DNA of 64,000 bases from Corynebacterium poyangense (GTDB taxonomy: Bacteria > Actinomycetota > Actinomycetes > Mycobacteriales > Mycobacteriaceae): NCBI RefSeq assembly GCF_014522205.1, contig NZ_CP046884.1, positions 1,240,001-1,304,000 on the forward strand. Direction: 5' to 3'. Every line of letters begins with the position of its first letter. Position 1 is the stretch's first letter. Below the pieces are notes generated by a model that saw nothing but the letters and a program-made list of their open reading frames with translations, had not been told where the DNA came from and did not search any database. Positions 37,413 through 46,746 of this stretch are shown piece after piece. The position numbers were made by a program, and so were the translations under genes.

Positions 37413-39215
37413 TTAGTGCCTCATGTCACCCTTCTGCCATCGACTAAAGAGCTCAGCATAGCGTCCCTGTGCATTAATTAACTCTTCATGACTTCCATCT
37501 TCGATGATTCGGCCTGCCTCCATAACCAAAATTCGGTCAGCCTCACGTGCCTGATCAAGACGATGAGCTACCACCAAACTTGTCCTACCATGGGCAGCCT
37601 TGCTGGCGGCTGCTTCCAGCAACCGAGCATGTTCACTCCCCGCTTCGCTGGTTGCCTCATCCATGATCAGAACCGGGGGGTTTCTTAAGAGCACCCGAGC
37701 TAAAGAGATGACTTGTACCACTTCAGGGGCTAGCTCATTAGAGCCGGCCCCTACTGGGGTATCTAGTCCCTGAGGAAGCCATCGATGCCACAATGGGCCG
37801 TTCGGGTCTAGACCTGCCTGAGACAAGGCATGAATAAGAGTGACGTCGCTCGCCCCCGGCAAAGCCATGTGGAGATCTTCGCGGAGAGTTCCAGCAAAAA
37901 GATGAACTTCTTGGCTAATAAGAGTGATATGGCTGGTGATCCACGCGTCATTGGCCTCGGTATTGATGTTGACTCCACCGACGGTGATGCTTCCTGCAGT
38001 GGGATACTGTAGGCCGGCGATAAGAACCGCCAAGGTGGATTTGCCGGCACCGCTTGACCCAACGAGGGCCGTCGTCGTGCCTCCCTGGAGGTTCAAGTTG
38101 AGGTTGGAAAGAACTTCAGCTCCTGAGGGGTAGGAAAATGAGAGGTCCTTGATGACAATATCGGGATTCTTTAGGGTAGCTGGAAGACCAACTCCATCTG
38201 GTTGGACAATGTCTTCAGATAGATTGGCTAGGGCAATGGCTCGTCCGGCGCTAGTAAAGGCACGCTGGAGCTCGGCGGAAAATTCAAGGAGCATGAAGAT
38301 GCGGATTTCCAGACGAACTATAAGAACTACGGCAGTGGATGCTTCGCCAATACTGATCCAGCCGAGATAGGCCAGAAGTAAGCTGAGCCCCAGCACCATC
38401 ATGAGCAAAGAAAAATAACTGAAGTAGCCGCGCCTAATCACCCAGAAGAAACTGGGGTTTGAGCGATACCACTGGTGAACTACCTGCCAGGAGGATTTTT
38501 CAGTCCGTTTTTCCGACCATTCTTCTAATCCCATCGCTTTAGTTGTTGATAGGCCGCGTATCGCATCGAGCAGAAAAGCATTACGTCGAGCTTCGGAGTC
38601 AGACATTCGGTTGGCTACTAAGGGAATAAATTGAACGATATTTTTTGACCAAATATAAACCGCCAAACCGAAAAGAAAGAACGGCAGGATATAAAATGGG
38701 CTAATAATACAGAGAGAAACAAGTGTAAACGGAAAAGCGAGAAGTGTGACAACAAGACGCTCTCCGGAATCACCCAGAGTTAGCACTGCATTATCAATAT
38801 CTTTAGTTAATCGCGTGATAATGCTTCCAGTGCCTATTTGGTAGAGGCGAGGCACAGGAGTATGAAGAGTGCTATCGAGTGCTTTAACACGGAGCTCAGT
38901 GGCTATTCGAGTGAATTTTGAGCGAAAAATCCACGGGAGAATCGCTCCGCGCCCGATGTTATCGATGGCCAGTGTCACCGCCATCATGACGAGGTAGAAC
39001 TGAAATTGGCCAGAATCCCCAATGTGGTCAATGAGCTTGCCCACAAAAAAGGAGCTTGAGACAATAGCTATTTGGATGAGGAAGATAATAAGGCTCAGCC
39101 CCAGCCACCACCACAACGTCGGGAAAGTCTCAAGGCTTTTAAGAAGCCTTATACTCTTTTTCAATCCAGCTGGCGGTAAGGAGTCATAGGCAAAGGCAGA
39201 TTTTTTATTTTCCAT
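37413..39215 (-). CDS. ABC exporter half, intact ATPase motifs but degenerate signature
   Basis: The 600-residue protein has a six-helix permease domain (about 25-320) fused to an ATPase domain. The ATPase has Walker A LVGSSGAGKST, a Q-loop (TLISQEVHLF), Walker B VLIMDEATS and the H-loop VVAHRLDQ. The LSGGQ signature is replaced by ELAPE just before VVQVISLARVL, and the D-loop SALD is SEAG. It follows its partner by 3 bp. With the partner's intact signature it would form one working ATP site. The substrate is unknown; an exporter role is inferred from the permease-first fusion. Confidence 0.85.
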   Translation of the reverse strand: MENKKSAFAYDSLPPAGLKKSIRLLKSLETFPTLWWWLGLSLIIFLIQIAIVSSSFFVGKLIDHIGDSGQFQFYLVMMAVTLAIDNIGRGAILPWIFRSKFTRIATELRVKALDSTLHTPVPRLYQIGTGSIITRLTKDIDNAVLTLGDSGERLVVTLLAFPFTLVSLCIISPFYILPFFLFGLAVYIWSKNIVQFIPLVANRMSDSEARRNAFLLDAIRGLSTTKAMGLEEWSEKRTEKSSWQVVHQWYRSNPSFFWVIRRGYFSYFSLLMMVLGLSLLLAYLGWISIGEASTAVVLIVRLEIRIFMLLEFSAELQRAFTSAGRAIALANLSEDIVQPDGVGLPATLKNPDIVIKDLSFSYPSGAEVLSNLNLNLQGGTTTALVGSSGAGKSTLAVLIAGLQYPTAGSITVGGVNINTEANDAWITSHITLISQEVHLFAGTLREDLHMALPGASDVTLIHALSQAGLDPNGPLWHRWLPQGLDTPVGAGSNELAPEVVQVISLARVLLRNPPVLIMDEATSEAGSEHARLLEAAASKAAHGRTSLVVAHRLDQAREADRILVMEAGRIIEDGSHEELINAQGRYAELFSRWQKGDMRH

Positions 39216-39218
39216 ACC

Positions 39219-40793
39219 CTAAAACTCCTTTATCTCATCAGCTATTGCACTCCATGCACGGGAATTACTAATCACCACCGTCGAAAGGTGTCCACGATAT
39301 TCTTTTATTGCCTGGCAGACATTATCCAAGGTAATGGCATCTAGCCCTGTGGTTGGATCATCCAAAATTAACAGATCCGGATTAGCAGCGACTAACCGAG
39401 CAAGGGCGACCCGCTGTCGCTGCCCTCCAGATAGGTTGAAACCCGCCTCACCGAGTTGTCCGGAATAGGGGTCATGCCCCAAACGCGTCACAATGTCTTC
39501 GCAGGAGGCTACCGTGAGGGCCTCTCTTAGCCTCTCCTCCCCTAGCGTTCCGGTTGGATCTACGTTATCTGCCAGAGTTCCTTCAAAAACGTGAACCGCA
39601 TGTGGCGCCCTAATCACTGTCATATTGGGTAATTGCGTTAATCGATCAGCGGCTTCATGGGCACGACGTTGGGCGTCGCTATCTTTAGCGCGCCATACAG
39701 ATATTCCTGGAGGGGGTGCTTGTTCACCCGTTGTAATAGTGGTGTCTTGAGTGTTTAAACCCTGATCTAGAGCGATTATTCGCTCTGCTGAGGCCACTGC
39801 TAAAGCCAGACTATTAATAGTGTTGGATAGTGACATTCCCGTGACGAGTATTCCCGGGGGAACGATCATATACACAGTAAGAAGATCGCCCGTGGAGATT
39901 TCCTGGTTCATCCCAAGGTAGCTGGCCCAGACCACTAAAAAGATCGCGCCGATCACCCCGACAATCTGCCGGAGAATGCTGATGATGCTTTGAACTCTAA
40001 TTTGACGAAGCTGGTATTTCTGGGTGTCTGCAGCAGCCGCAGAAAAACGTTTCATGGCGTTGTCGACGGTTCCAAGTCCCTTGACCACTCGTGCTCCTTG
40101 AGCCAGATCAGTTGCTAGCGATACTGATTTGGCTTCGACTTCACGGAAAGTTCGCATAGTCTGAGCTACCGGCCGTGAGGTGGCCGCAGAGACGACAACT
40201 ACCAGAGCCACAGCTACGGGGGTGGCAATAGCAAGCCCAAGATGGATGGGGATCAGGACCAAGGTTATCCCGAGTATATAGCCCAACATGGAAATTGGGA
40301 ACGTAATGCTTTGTTTTAGTTTGGCGATAGTACTTGAGTCTTTATCAAGGGTGCTGAGGATTTCTCCCGGCGAACGATCAATAGTTTTTTGAGTATGGAG
40401 ACGATGAAGCAGAAAAAACCGCAGCGTGTGAACTAGGCGCGCTTCGCTGAGGGAACTCAGGCTTATAGCAAGGACTTCCAAATAGTAGCTCATCACGGCG
40501 GCGAGGAGGACGCCTAGGATAGGTAACCAAATCATCGAGGGTTGATCAGTTCCAAAGAATTGATCGATTATCGATCCTATCCATTTGGACCCCATTGCTG
40601 AGAACACGGAGGTAAGGATTCCTCCGAGTAGGATTCCTAACGCAGCCCAGCGAAAAGAAATCAATAACAGAAGACAGGTTTTTAGCGGACTACCCCATTG
40701 TTTATGCGCGAGAACTTCGGTGTCATGGGGAGGGTCCTGAGGGACAAAGCTCGACAACCGGATAGGTTGATGAGTAGGCGGTTGGATAGTCAT
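39219..40793 (-). CDS. ABC exporter half, Walker A missing but intact signature
   Basis: The 524-residue protein has a six-helix permease domain (about 35-335) and a shortened ATPase domain. The segment that should hold Walker A is absent: GISVWRAKDSDAQ follows the linker and runs quickly into VIRAPHAVHVFEGTLADNV, where the Q-loop Gln is not conserved. The signature LSGGQRQRVALARL is perfect and Walker B is DLLILDDPTTGLD with Asp for the catalytic Glu. The H-loop His is lost (VVISNSRAW). The frame is open, so this is an evolved form rather than a frameshift. GGGAGG precedes the ATG. Confidence 0.85.
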   Translation of the reverse strand: MTIQPPTHQPIRLSSFVPQDPPHDTEVLAHKQWGSPLKTCLLLLISFRWAALGILLGGILTSVFSAMGSKWIGSIIDQFFGTDQPSMIWLPILGVLLAAVMSYYLEVLAISLSSLSEARLVHTLRFFLLHRLHTQKTIDRSPGEILSTLDKDSSTIAKLKQSITFPISMLGYILGITLVLIPIHLGLAIATPVAVALVVVVSAATSRPVAQTMRTFREVEAKSVSLATDLAQGARVVKGLGTVDNAMKRFSAAAADTQKYQLRQIRVQSIISILRQIVGVIGAIFLVVWASYLGMNQEISTGDLLTVYMIVPPGILVTGMSLSNTINSLALAVASAERIIALDQGLNTQDTTITTGEQAPPPGISVWRAKDSDAQRRAHEAADRLTQLPNMTVIRAPHAVHVFEGTLADNVDPTGTLGEERLREALTVASCEDIVTRLGHDPYSGQLGEAGFNLSGGQRQRVALARLVAANPDLLILDDPTTGLDAITLDNVCQAIKEYRGHLSTVVISNSRAWSAIADEIKEF

Positions 40794-40847
40794 CAGAACC
40801 TCCCTTGTGCCTTTTGGATAGAAAAACCTTCGATGGGACCACGTGGA

Positions 40848-40862
40848 AATCTATCATAGATT
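40848..40862. promoter_or_regulatory. Perfect palindrome over the probable -10 of the ABC exporter operon
   Basis: AATCTA-TCA-TAGATT reads as a perfect 6-bp inverted repeat with a 3-bp centre. On the minus strand it contains TATGAT, a good -10 hexamer, 55 bp before the exporter start codon. That placement suggests a repressor operator. The regulator is not identified. Confidence 0.45.
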
Positions 40863-40984
40863 ACCTGAATGTAATTTAGCGGATCGTAGGTTTTATGCAC
40901 GATGACCTGGTGATTTGTTAAGTAATGCCCGAAAGGTTAAAGTGGTCAAGGTCCACGGCTGCAAGGTCGAAGACGTTCACCCTT

Positions 40985-41074
40985 GCCCGGGTGGCGGAAG
41001 TGGCAGACGCGCTAGCTTGAGGTGCTAGTGTCCTATTAACGGACGTGGGGGTTCAAGTCCCCCCTCGGGCACCA
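40985..41074 (+). tRNA. tRNA-Leu (anticodon GAG)
   Basis: The 90-nt molecule has a 7-bp acceptor stem GCCCGGG/CTCGGGC with one G-U pair and the anticodon stem CTAGC/GCTAG around loop TTGAGGT (anticodon GAG). It has a long type II variable arm (GTGTCCTATTAACGGACGT) and T-arm GGGGGTTCAAGTCCCCC. A CCA end is encoded. The variable arm is as expected for leucine. Confidence 0.97.
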
Positions 41075-41078
41075 GATC

Positions 41079-41118
41079 ATACCGGAGTTGTTCTTAAGAA
41101 CACTCCGGTATCTGTGTT
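41079..41118 (+). terminator. Terminator of tRNA-Leu
   Basis: ATACCGGAGT at 41079-41088 pairs with ACTCCGGTAT at 41102-41111, and the loop itself contains GTTCTTAAGAAC. TGTGTTTTG follows. It starts 5 nt after the CCA end. Confidence 0.85.
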
Positions 41119-41231
41119 TTGCTTCGGTTATTCCCCGGGAGTTGGCATGAATGATGCATAGACGTCAACCCCGGGCACTCTTTTGGTGGTGATTGCCCGG
41201 GGTAAAACCTTAGTGATCCGCAACGCGACCT

Positions 41232-41669
41232 TTAATCATGCTGTTCATTGGGATCGTTATCGGCATCTTCCTTGGTCGCGTGAATGGTCCCGGGAACATG
41301 GTCTGGAGCGGCATAAATGGAATAAACTTTGAGCTCCTCGTTACCTTCATTAACGACGTTGTGCCACTTGCCAGCGGGAACAAAAATAGCCCAATCATCC
41401 TCAACTACTTGGTCAATGTCAAGGTTGTCTTCGGACTGTCCAATCATGACGTGGCCTTTTCCTGCTTCAACACGAAGGAATTGGTCATGATCCTCATGGA
41501 CTTCGGCCCCAATTTCGCCACCTGCGGGAATGCTCATCACAGTCATCTGCAGGAATTTCCCGGTCCACAAGGTATCGCGGAAATTCTCGTTGTCCAAGGT
41601 AGCTTTCTCAATATCCAGCACATAGGGCTGAGGACCGTGATCAGTCCGGAGGTCTTTATTCTCAGTCAT
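41232..41669 (-). CDS. Cupin-domain protein
   Basis: The 145-residue protein has a single cupin barrel (about 40-115). Motif 1 appears as GAEVHEDHDQFLRVEAGKG with His/His/Glu-type metal ligands, and motif 2 as FVPAGKWHNVVN. The remaining residues are acidic tails. It probably binds a divalent metal; reaction and ligand are unknown. It is a single-gene unit. Confidence 0.8.
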   Translation of the reverse strand: MTENKDLRTDHGPQPYVLDIEKATLDNENFRDTLWTGKFLQMTVMSIPAGGEIGAEVHEDHDQFLRVEAGKGHVMIGQSEDNLDIDQVVEDDWAIFVPAGKWHNVVNEGNEELKVYSIYAAPDHVPGTIHATKEDADNDPNEQHD

Positions 41670-41766
41670 ACCTATCTCCTAACTTTTCTCTCATGATCTA
41701 GATCGGCATCAACCTATTCGATAGCCGATCAAAGCAAAGCCCGATCATAGCGCTAAAATACCTCTG

Positions 41767-42474
41767 GTGAATCCAGGTTCGCTGTACGATTTCCTCCGAT
41801 CACTATTTCGCGACAGTCGGCAAGCTATTGCCCGCTGGTCATTGGCCCGCAAGATAATAGTGGTCTCTATTATTGTGCTCGGAATCACCGCTACCTGCTT
41901 CTTCCATATCCCCTCCCTCGCCACATTACGACTCTGGGCAACACAGTGGGGACCAAGTTTTCCGCTCATTTTTTGGCTGAGCTACATCATCATCACTCAA
42001 TTTCCCATTCCCCGTACACTGCTCACCCTATCCTCGGGAATCCTTTTTGGACCATTTGTGGGAATAGTCATTGCGCTCAGTGCTACGGCAACGTCCGCGG
42101 CACTATCACTGTCAATTGTCCGGGCACTCTTAGGCGACTGGATTGAACCTCGACTCACCCATCCCGCGGTAGCTACCATTAACGCCCGACTCCAACAACG
42201 TGGTTGGCTAGCGGTTACCTCTCTCCGGATGATTGCCGGAGTGCCCTTTTCCATCTTGAATTATGTTACTGCGCTCACATCTATTCCGCTTGTGCCCTTT
42301 ATTATCGCTACATTTATTGGTTCAGCACCCGGCACCATTCTTACTGTCTTCCTGGGCGATACCTTAACTGGCTCAGCTGACCCGCGAATGGTTATTGCCA
42401 CAACAATCTTAGCCATGTTAGGGCTCTGTGGCCTGATTCTGGACTCCCGAATGGCAGTCAAGGCTATAAAATAG
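41767..42474 (+). CDS. TVP38/TMEM64 (VTT/DedA-like) family membrane protein
   Basis: The 235-residue protein has about five hydrophobic segments and the VTT core: LSSGILFGPFVGIVIALSATATSAALSLSIVR with the FGPF/G motif, and a later SLRMIAGVPFSILNYVTAL. DedA-superfamily members act as lipid scramblases or flippases. GTG 41767 is taken as start. Substrate lipid unknown. Confidence 0.82.
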   Translation: MNPGSLYDFLRSLFRDSRQAIARWSLARKIIVVSIIVLGITATCFFHIPSLATLRLWATQWGPSFPLIFWLSYIIITQFPIPRTLLTLSSGILFGPFVGIVIALSATATSAALSLSIVRALLGDWIEPRLTHPAVATINARLQQRGWLAVTSLRMIAGVPFSILNYVTALTSIPLVPFIIATFIGSAPGTILTVFLGDTLTGSADPRMVIATTILAMLGLCGLILDSRMAVKAIK

Positions 42475-42514
42475 ACAATGTAGTTATTTAGTTCTGATTA
42501 CGAGGAAAGGGCAG

Positions 42515-43090
42515 ATGATGCTGGCCGTACATGCCCGATACCGAGGCCGTTCTTCACGTCGCGCTGATCTTGTTGCTCGATCAGCCCAGGCCTTAGCAAC
42601 ACTCCCCGGCGTCGGTACGTTCGACGTCCTCGGGGTGGAAGATATTTGCGCTGTTGTGGAATCGCCAGAATCTGTTTGTGATCTTGTCATGGCTCTTCTC
42701 TCCGATGGTGATTGGGCAATTGGGATAGGAGTGCTCCCAGAAAGTAACTCCGCTGCGACGACAAAATCAGTAGCTACCGGTTCTTTACCACGCCAAGCTC
42801 GGGCAGGAATAGTAAAAGCGACTGTCCAAGATCACCCCAAAGAGATTTCTACGGATATTGAAGCGGTATTTGCTCTATTGGGACAAGTGCTCCAGAAAAG
42901 AACAATGGAAGGGCGGGAAGCGACCTCCTTAGTCCGGAGAGGACTTAATCAAAATGAAGCAGCCGAAGCTTTGGGCATCTCTAAACAAGCAGTAAGCCAG
43001 CGTCTTCAGGCCGCCGGGTGGCAAGCTGAAACCGCTGGCTGGCAACTAGCCGTAAATTTACTTAAGCGTGCTGATCGTCCGAGTCCGTAA
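42515..43090 (+). CDS. Helix-turn-helix protein of unknown function
   Basis: The 191-residue protein has an N-terminal alpha/beta region (about 1-110) that I cannot place and a C-terminal helix-turn-helix (about 145-175: LNQNEAAEALGISKQAVSQRLQAAGW). GAGGAAAGG before the ATG is a good Shine-Dalgarno. It may be a transcriptional regulator with an unusual N-terminal domain. Its last 29 bp overlap the convergent SPFH gene. Confidence 0.65.
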   Translation: MMLAVHARYRGRSSRRADLVARSAQALATLPGVGTFDVLGVEDICAVVESPESVCDLVMALLSDGDWAIGIGVLPESNSAATTKSVATGSLPRQARAGIVKATVQDHPKEISTDIEAVFALLGQVLQKRTMEGREATSLVRRGLNQNEAAEALGISKQAVSQRLQAAGWQAETAGWQLAVNLLKRADRPSP

Positions 43091-44297
43091 ATCCTGGTTG
43101 CCCTAGTTGGGAGAACTCCTGATTATCGAAGGCCGGGGTAAACTCCTCAACCGGGGAGCTAGGCGCCGCTTTAGGTATCACCGGTGATTCAGGTTCTGGA
43201 TCAACGGGTTTTTGAGCTACCGCATTGGCAGCCGCCACAGCTTTTGCGATCTCCGGATTAGTGTTTGCTCTAAACCACTCGTCGATATCGCCTTCCTCAG
43301 CTAGATCCTTAGTCTCCTGATCGACGCGTGATGGCTCATACCGGAAGATGCCGTCCTCGTCTTTTTTAGCAAAGGCTTTAGCAAACTGTTCCAAAGAATC
43401 GCCAAACTGGCTGGGGATCATCCACATGGTACTGGCATTGCCGTCGGCCAACTTCGGAAGCTTGTCAAGATATTGGAACGCAAGTACTTCCGGCGTGAGC
43501 TGGGAAGACTTGATCGCAGCATTGACCTTTTGGATTGCCCTCGCTTCACCTTGAGCCTCAAGATACCGCGAAGCTCGTTGACCTTCGGCACGTAGAATCA
43601 TTGCCTGGCGCTCCGCCTCTGCCGCCAAAATAGCTGCGTGTTTCTCTCCCTCAGCAGAAAGAATTCTGGCTTGTTTTTCACCTTCAGCGGTCTTAATATC
43701 TGACTCTCGACGCCCTTCAGCGGTAAGAATCATCGCCCGCTTTTCCCGATCCGCCTTCATTTGCATCTCCATCGATTGCTGAATCGATGGCGGCGGATCA
43801 ATGGCTTTAAGCTCCACGCGGCTAATCCGAAGCCCCCACTTACCCGTCGCTGCATCTAATTCACCACGCAACCTCCGATTAATTACTTCCCGAGAGGTGA
43901 GAGTTTCTTCTAGGGTCATACCACCGACCACGTCACGCAGCGTCGCAACGGAGATCTGTTCAACACCGACAATATAGTTGTCAACCCCATAAATGGCACG
44001 GGCGGCGTCGTTAATTTGGAACGTGACCACAATATCGATTGCCACAGTGAGGTTGTCTTGTGTGATGACAGCTTGTGGAGGGAAGGACACGACTCTTTCC
44101 CGGGTATCAACTTTGGCGCGAACCCGATCGATAAAGGGAACTAATAGGGTGATTCCCCCGGAGACCGTCCGGGTATAGCGACCTAATCTCTCGATAATGG
44201 CGGCTTCACCCTGGGGTATGAGTGCAATGGACTTTAAGACCAAAAGCACTATAAAAACAAGAGCAACCAGGATGAAAGAAAGCCCAAATATATCCAT
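43062..44297 (-). CDS. SPFH/Band 7 domain membrane protein (QmcA/paraslipin type)
   Basis: The 411-residue protein has an N-terminal membrane segment (about 3-25) and the Band 7 domain (about 28-210: IIERLGRYTRTVSGG, RERVVSFPPQAVITQDNLTVAIDIVV, TLRDVVGGMTLEETLTSR). A long Ala/Glu coiled coil with repeated AEGE/AEGR motifs covers about 190-270. A polar tail follows. Such proteins scaffold membrane microdomains. It is cotranscribed with the NfeD-like gene 3 bp upstream, the classic stomatin-NfeD pairing. Confidence 0.92.
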   Translation of the reverse strand: MDIFGLSFILVALVFIVLLVLKSIALIPQGEAAIIERLGRYTRTVSGGITLLVPFIDRVRAKVDTRERVVSFPPQAVITQDNLTVAIDIVVTFQINDAARAIYGVDNYIVGVEQISVATLRDVVGGMTLEETLTSREVINRRLRGELDAATGKWGLRISRVELKAIDPPPSIQQSMEMQMKADREKRAMILTAEGRRESDIKTAEGEKQARILSAEGEKHAAILAAEAERQAMILRAEGQRASRYLEAQGEARAIQKVNAAIKSSQLTPEVLAFQYLDKLPKLADGNASTMWMIPSQFGDSLEQFAKAFAKKDEDGIFRYEPSRVDQETKDLAEEGDIDEWFRANTNPEIAKAVAAANAVAQKPVDPEPESPVIPKAAPSSPVEEFTPAFDNQEFSQLGQPGFTDSDDQHA

Positions 44298-44300
44298 CAG

Positions 44301-44726
44301 TTAACTTTCCTTCCAAACAATAGCTGTTGAACCATCAATGCTGACGACGTTAACTACCTCTCCGGCAGAGAATGTGTGGGATGGGTTGAGGCTCCGGGCA
44401 GACCAAATGGAACCGTCAAGACGAACTTGGCCACCCAGCCCAACCTCCTCTAGTACTTCGGCATGTTGTCCCACCAACGCTTGCACAGAGGTGTCCAGGA
44501 TCAGGGGACTTTGAGCTCGTTTTCTTAACAACGGACGCAAGAAGACAATAAGCCCTAGGGAGACCAGGGCAAAGATTAATAAGGCAAACCAAATGGAGGC
44601 CCCGAGGAATGATGCCCCTGCGGCTGCCAAGGCGCCTCCCGCCAACATGAGTAAGGTGAATTCTCCCGCAAGCAATTCAAGTCCAGCAAGAACAAAAGAA
44701 GCAATTAACCAAAGTAAAGCAGCCAC
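44301..44726 (-). CDS. NfeD-like membrane protein
   Basis: The 141-residue protein has about three to four hydrophobic segments (1-72) and a C-terminal OB-fold domain (about 80-141: ALVGQHAEVLEEVGLGGQVRLDGSIWSARS, FSAGEVVNVVSIDGSTAIV). This is the short NfeD1b type without the ClpP-like protease domain. It is partner of the SPFH gene directly downstream. Confidence 0.9.
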   Translation of the reverse strand: MAALLWLIASFVLAGLELLAGEFTLLMLAGGALAAAGASFLGASIWFALLIFALVSLGLIVFLRPLLRKRAQSPLILDTSVQALVGQHAEVLEEVGLGGQVRLDGSIWSARSLNPSHTFSAGEVVNVVSIDGSTAIVWKES

Positions 44727-44748
44727 GTGGTCTACAGTACCGGAGGAA

Positions 44749-45594
44749 TCACGCTAAATCCTCCTTTGTTAGTTCCGGGACAGTAACAAAATCCACCAGT
44801 CTTTCTACCGCACCAATCAATGAAGAATCCAAATCCCGAAATGTTTTTACCGCGTTATAAACTCGGTGCCATCCTTCTTGAGGATGTGCCCATCCGAGAC
44901 GTCGGCACACTCCAGCTTTCCAATCTTCCCCATAAGGAACATCGGGCCAGCCAGATATACCGATGCTTTGGGGTTTGACTGCTTGCCAAATATCGATGTA
45001 GGGATGCCCGGTTACTAAAACATCCTTTCCCACCTGCTGCGTTAACCGAGTCTCCTTGGAGCCTTGAATAAGATGGTCAGCTAAAACACCCACCCGACGC
45101 CCAGGCTCAGGACGAAATTCCGCTAACCGAGATGGAAGATGGTCAAGCCCCTCTAAATATTCGACGACTACGCCTTCAACACGCAGATCATGTCCCCAGA
45201 CCTTTTCCACAATGGCGGCATCATGAACCCCCTCTACCCAAATCCGGGAGGGCCGAGCAACTTGGGTTTGGTAGTCATGGACATAACGAGACCCTGAATT
45301 GGAGTGAGTTCGTTGTGGTGGGGCTGATTCCACCCATCGCGTTAGCGTGACCGGTTTACCTTCGAAAAGGAAGGCTCCAGGTCTTAGCTTAAAAAGGCGT
45401 TGGTTTCGCCGTCGATCCTCTAAGCGGACGAAGTCTCCATCATAGGTGCGCTCACAGTTGATGATTTCTCCTACGTCGCCGGTTGCTCGCACTTCCACTA
45501 CCAGACCGGGTTCAGCCGGAAGGGTGGGATATTGAACAGGCTTGCGTCGAGCATGGCCGGAAAAAATATCAGTGCTGTAGGGATCAGAATTCAT
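44749..45594 (-). CDS. DUF3097 family protein
   Basis: The 281-residue protein matches actinobacterial DUF3097 proteins: MNSDPYSTDIF at the N-terminus, VEVRATGDVGEIINCERTYDGDFVRLEDRR, RIWVEGVHDAAIVEKVWGHDLR and the Toprim-like acidic GRRVGVLADHLIQGSKE region. Function unknown; the Toprim-like pattern would fit a nucleic-acid enzyme, which is speculation. It lies 21 bp after cpfC and 22 bp before the NfeD-like gene on the same strand. Confidence 0.82.
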   Translation of the reverse strand: MNSDPYSTDIFSGHARRKPVQYPTLPAEPGLVVEVRATGDVGEIINCERTYDGDFVRLEDRRRNQRLFKLRPGAFLFEGKPVTLTRWVESAPPQRTHSNSGSRYVHDYQTQVARPSRIWVEGVHDAAIVEKVWGHDLRVEGVVVEYLEGLDHLPSRLAEFRPEPGRRVGVLADHLIQGSKETRLTQQVGKDVLVTGHPYIDIWQAVKPQSIGISGWPDVPYGEDWKAGVCRRLGWAHPQEGWHRVYNAVKTFRDLDSSLIGAVERLVDFVTVPELTKEDLA

Positions 45595-45615
45595 GACAAT
45601 GCAGTCTAGTAGTGA

Positions 45616-46701
45616 CTAGCGCGGGCGCCTCATGAGGCAACAATCATGCTGGCAGGGCTGTCCGTCCGTGGTGTCACCGCGAAGACCGAGGGAGCTGAGG
45701 TGCTGCGGCGGAGTTCCGCTGATGATCTCATCGATCAGATCCGCTAAAAGCAGAGTAAATTCCTTGGTTGATCCGATGGTGTCTGCGCGCGACACCGCTA
45801 CTCCGAGTTCCTGGGCGGCGGTCACTAACTCGGTGTCTAAATCCCAGATCACTTCCATATGATCCGAGAGGAAGCCGAGCGGGCAGACTACAACCTCGCG
45901 CAGAGGGTATTTTTCGTGACAATGGTGAACATGATCCACGATGTCAGGCTCTAGCCAGGGAATCTGGGGGCTTCCGGAGCGTGACTGCCAGGCCACATCG
46001 TAGTCGGTTACCCCTAATTCCTGAGCGATGAGGCGAGCAGACTCGTGGATCTGACGAGAATACAGGTGCGGTTCATCCTTTCCACCTGCAGCCTGATCAA
46101 CGGCGGTAGGAATAGAGTGGGCACTAAAGATTAACCGGGTCAGGTGCGGATCAGTTTGTGCCGGACAGTCATGCCCCAGGTTCTGATAAGCGCCGCTAAT
46201 GGCATCGACCTGAGCTTTAATAAAACGCGGGTGATCAAAGAATTGCCGGAGTTTCCGAAACTGGATATCCGCTAAACCGCAATCAGCTAAATGCTTTTTC
46301 ATGCGAACAATATCGTCATCATATTGTCGGCAAGCGGAATATCCACCCCAGGCAGAGGTGGCAAAAACTAAAACTCGACGGACACCATCGCGCGCCATCT
46401 GTTCAGCAGCCTCTGTGGCAAATGGGTGCCAGTTACGATTCCCGAAGTAAATCGGCACATTTCTGCCGCGTTCGTGAAGTTCTTCTTCAAGGTGAGAAAT
46501 AATCTCCTGATTAAGCTGATTAAGTGGACTCACCCCGTCGAAGTGGAAATAATGCTCTCCTACTTCCTCTAGCCGCTCGCGAGGGATTCCCCGTCCCCGA
46601 GTAACGTTTTCCAAGAAAGGAATAACATCATCGGGGCCTTCGGGACCGCCAAAAGATAACAGAAGCAAAGCATCATAATCGGTGCTGGGGCTGTGAGTCA
46701 T
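45616..46701 (-). CDS. cpfC: Coproporphyrin (ferro)chelatase
   Basis: This HemH-superfamily protein of 361 residues has LLSFGGPEGPDDVIPFLENV at the start, a Tyr/His iron site region in FSAHSIPTAVD, and VVVCPLGFLSDHMEVIWDLD. Actinobacteria use the coproporphyrin-dependent haem route, so it most likely inserts iron into coproporphyrin III rather than protoporphyrin. The C-terminal CQHDCCLMRRPR carries cysteines like those ligating an Fe-S cluster in actinobacterial ferrochelatases. Confidence 0.92.
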   Translation of the reverse strand: MTHSPSTDYDALLLLSFGGPEGPDDVIPFLENVTRGRGIPRERLEEVGEHYFHFDGVSPLNQLNQEIISHLEEELHERGRNVPIYFGNRNWHPFATEAAEQMARDGVRRVLVFATSAWGGYSACRQYDDDIVRMKKHLADCGLADIQFRKLRQFFDHPRFIKAQVDAISGAYQNLGHDCPAQTDPHLTRLIFSAHSIPTAVDQAAGGKDEPHLYSRQIHESARLIAQELGVTDYDVAWQSRSGSPQIPWLEPDIVDHVHHCHEKYPLREVVVCPLGFLSDHMEVIWDLDTELVTAAQELGVAVSRADTIGSTKEFTLLLADLIDEIISGTPPQHLSSLGLRGDTTDGQPCQHDCCLMRRPR

Positions 46702-46746
46702 GACTTCAACATATCATCCTTTAGTTTGAGCCTTAGAAAAGGTGAA

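Noticed and set aside
39219..40793. Pseudogene call for the ABC half without Walker A
   Set aside because: The frame is open, the signature motif is perfect and the partner's defects are complementary, which argues for a functional pair.
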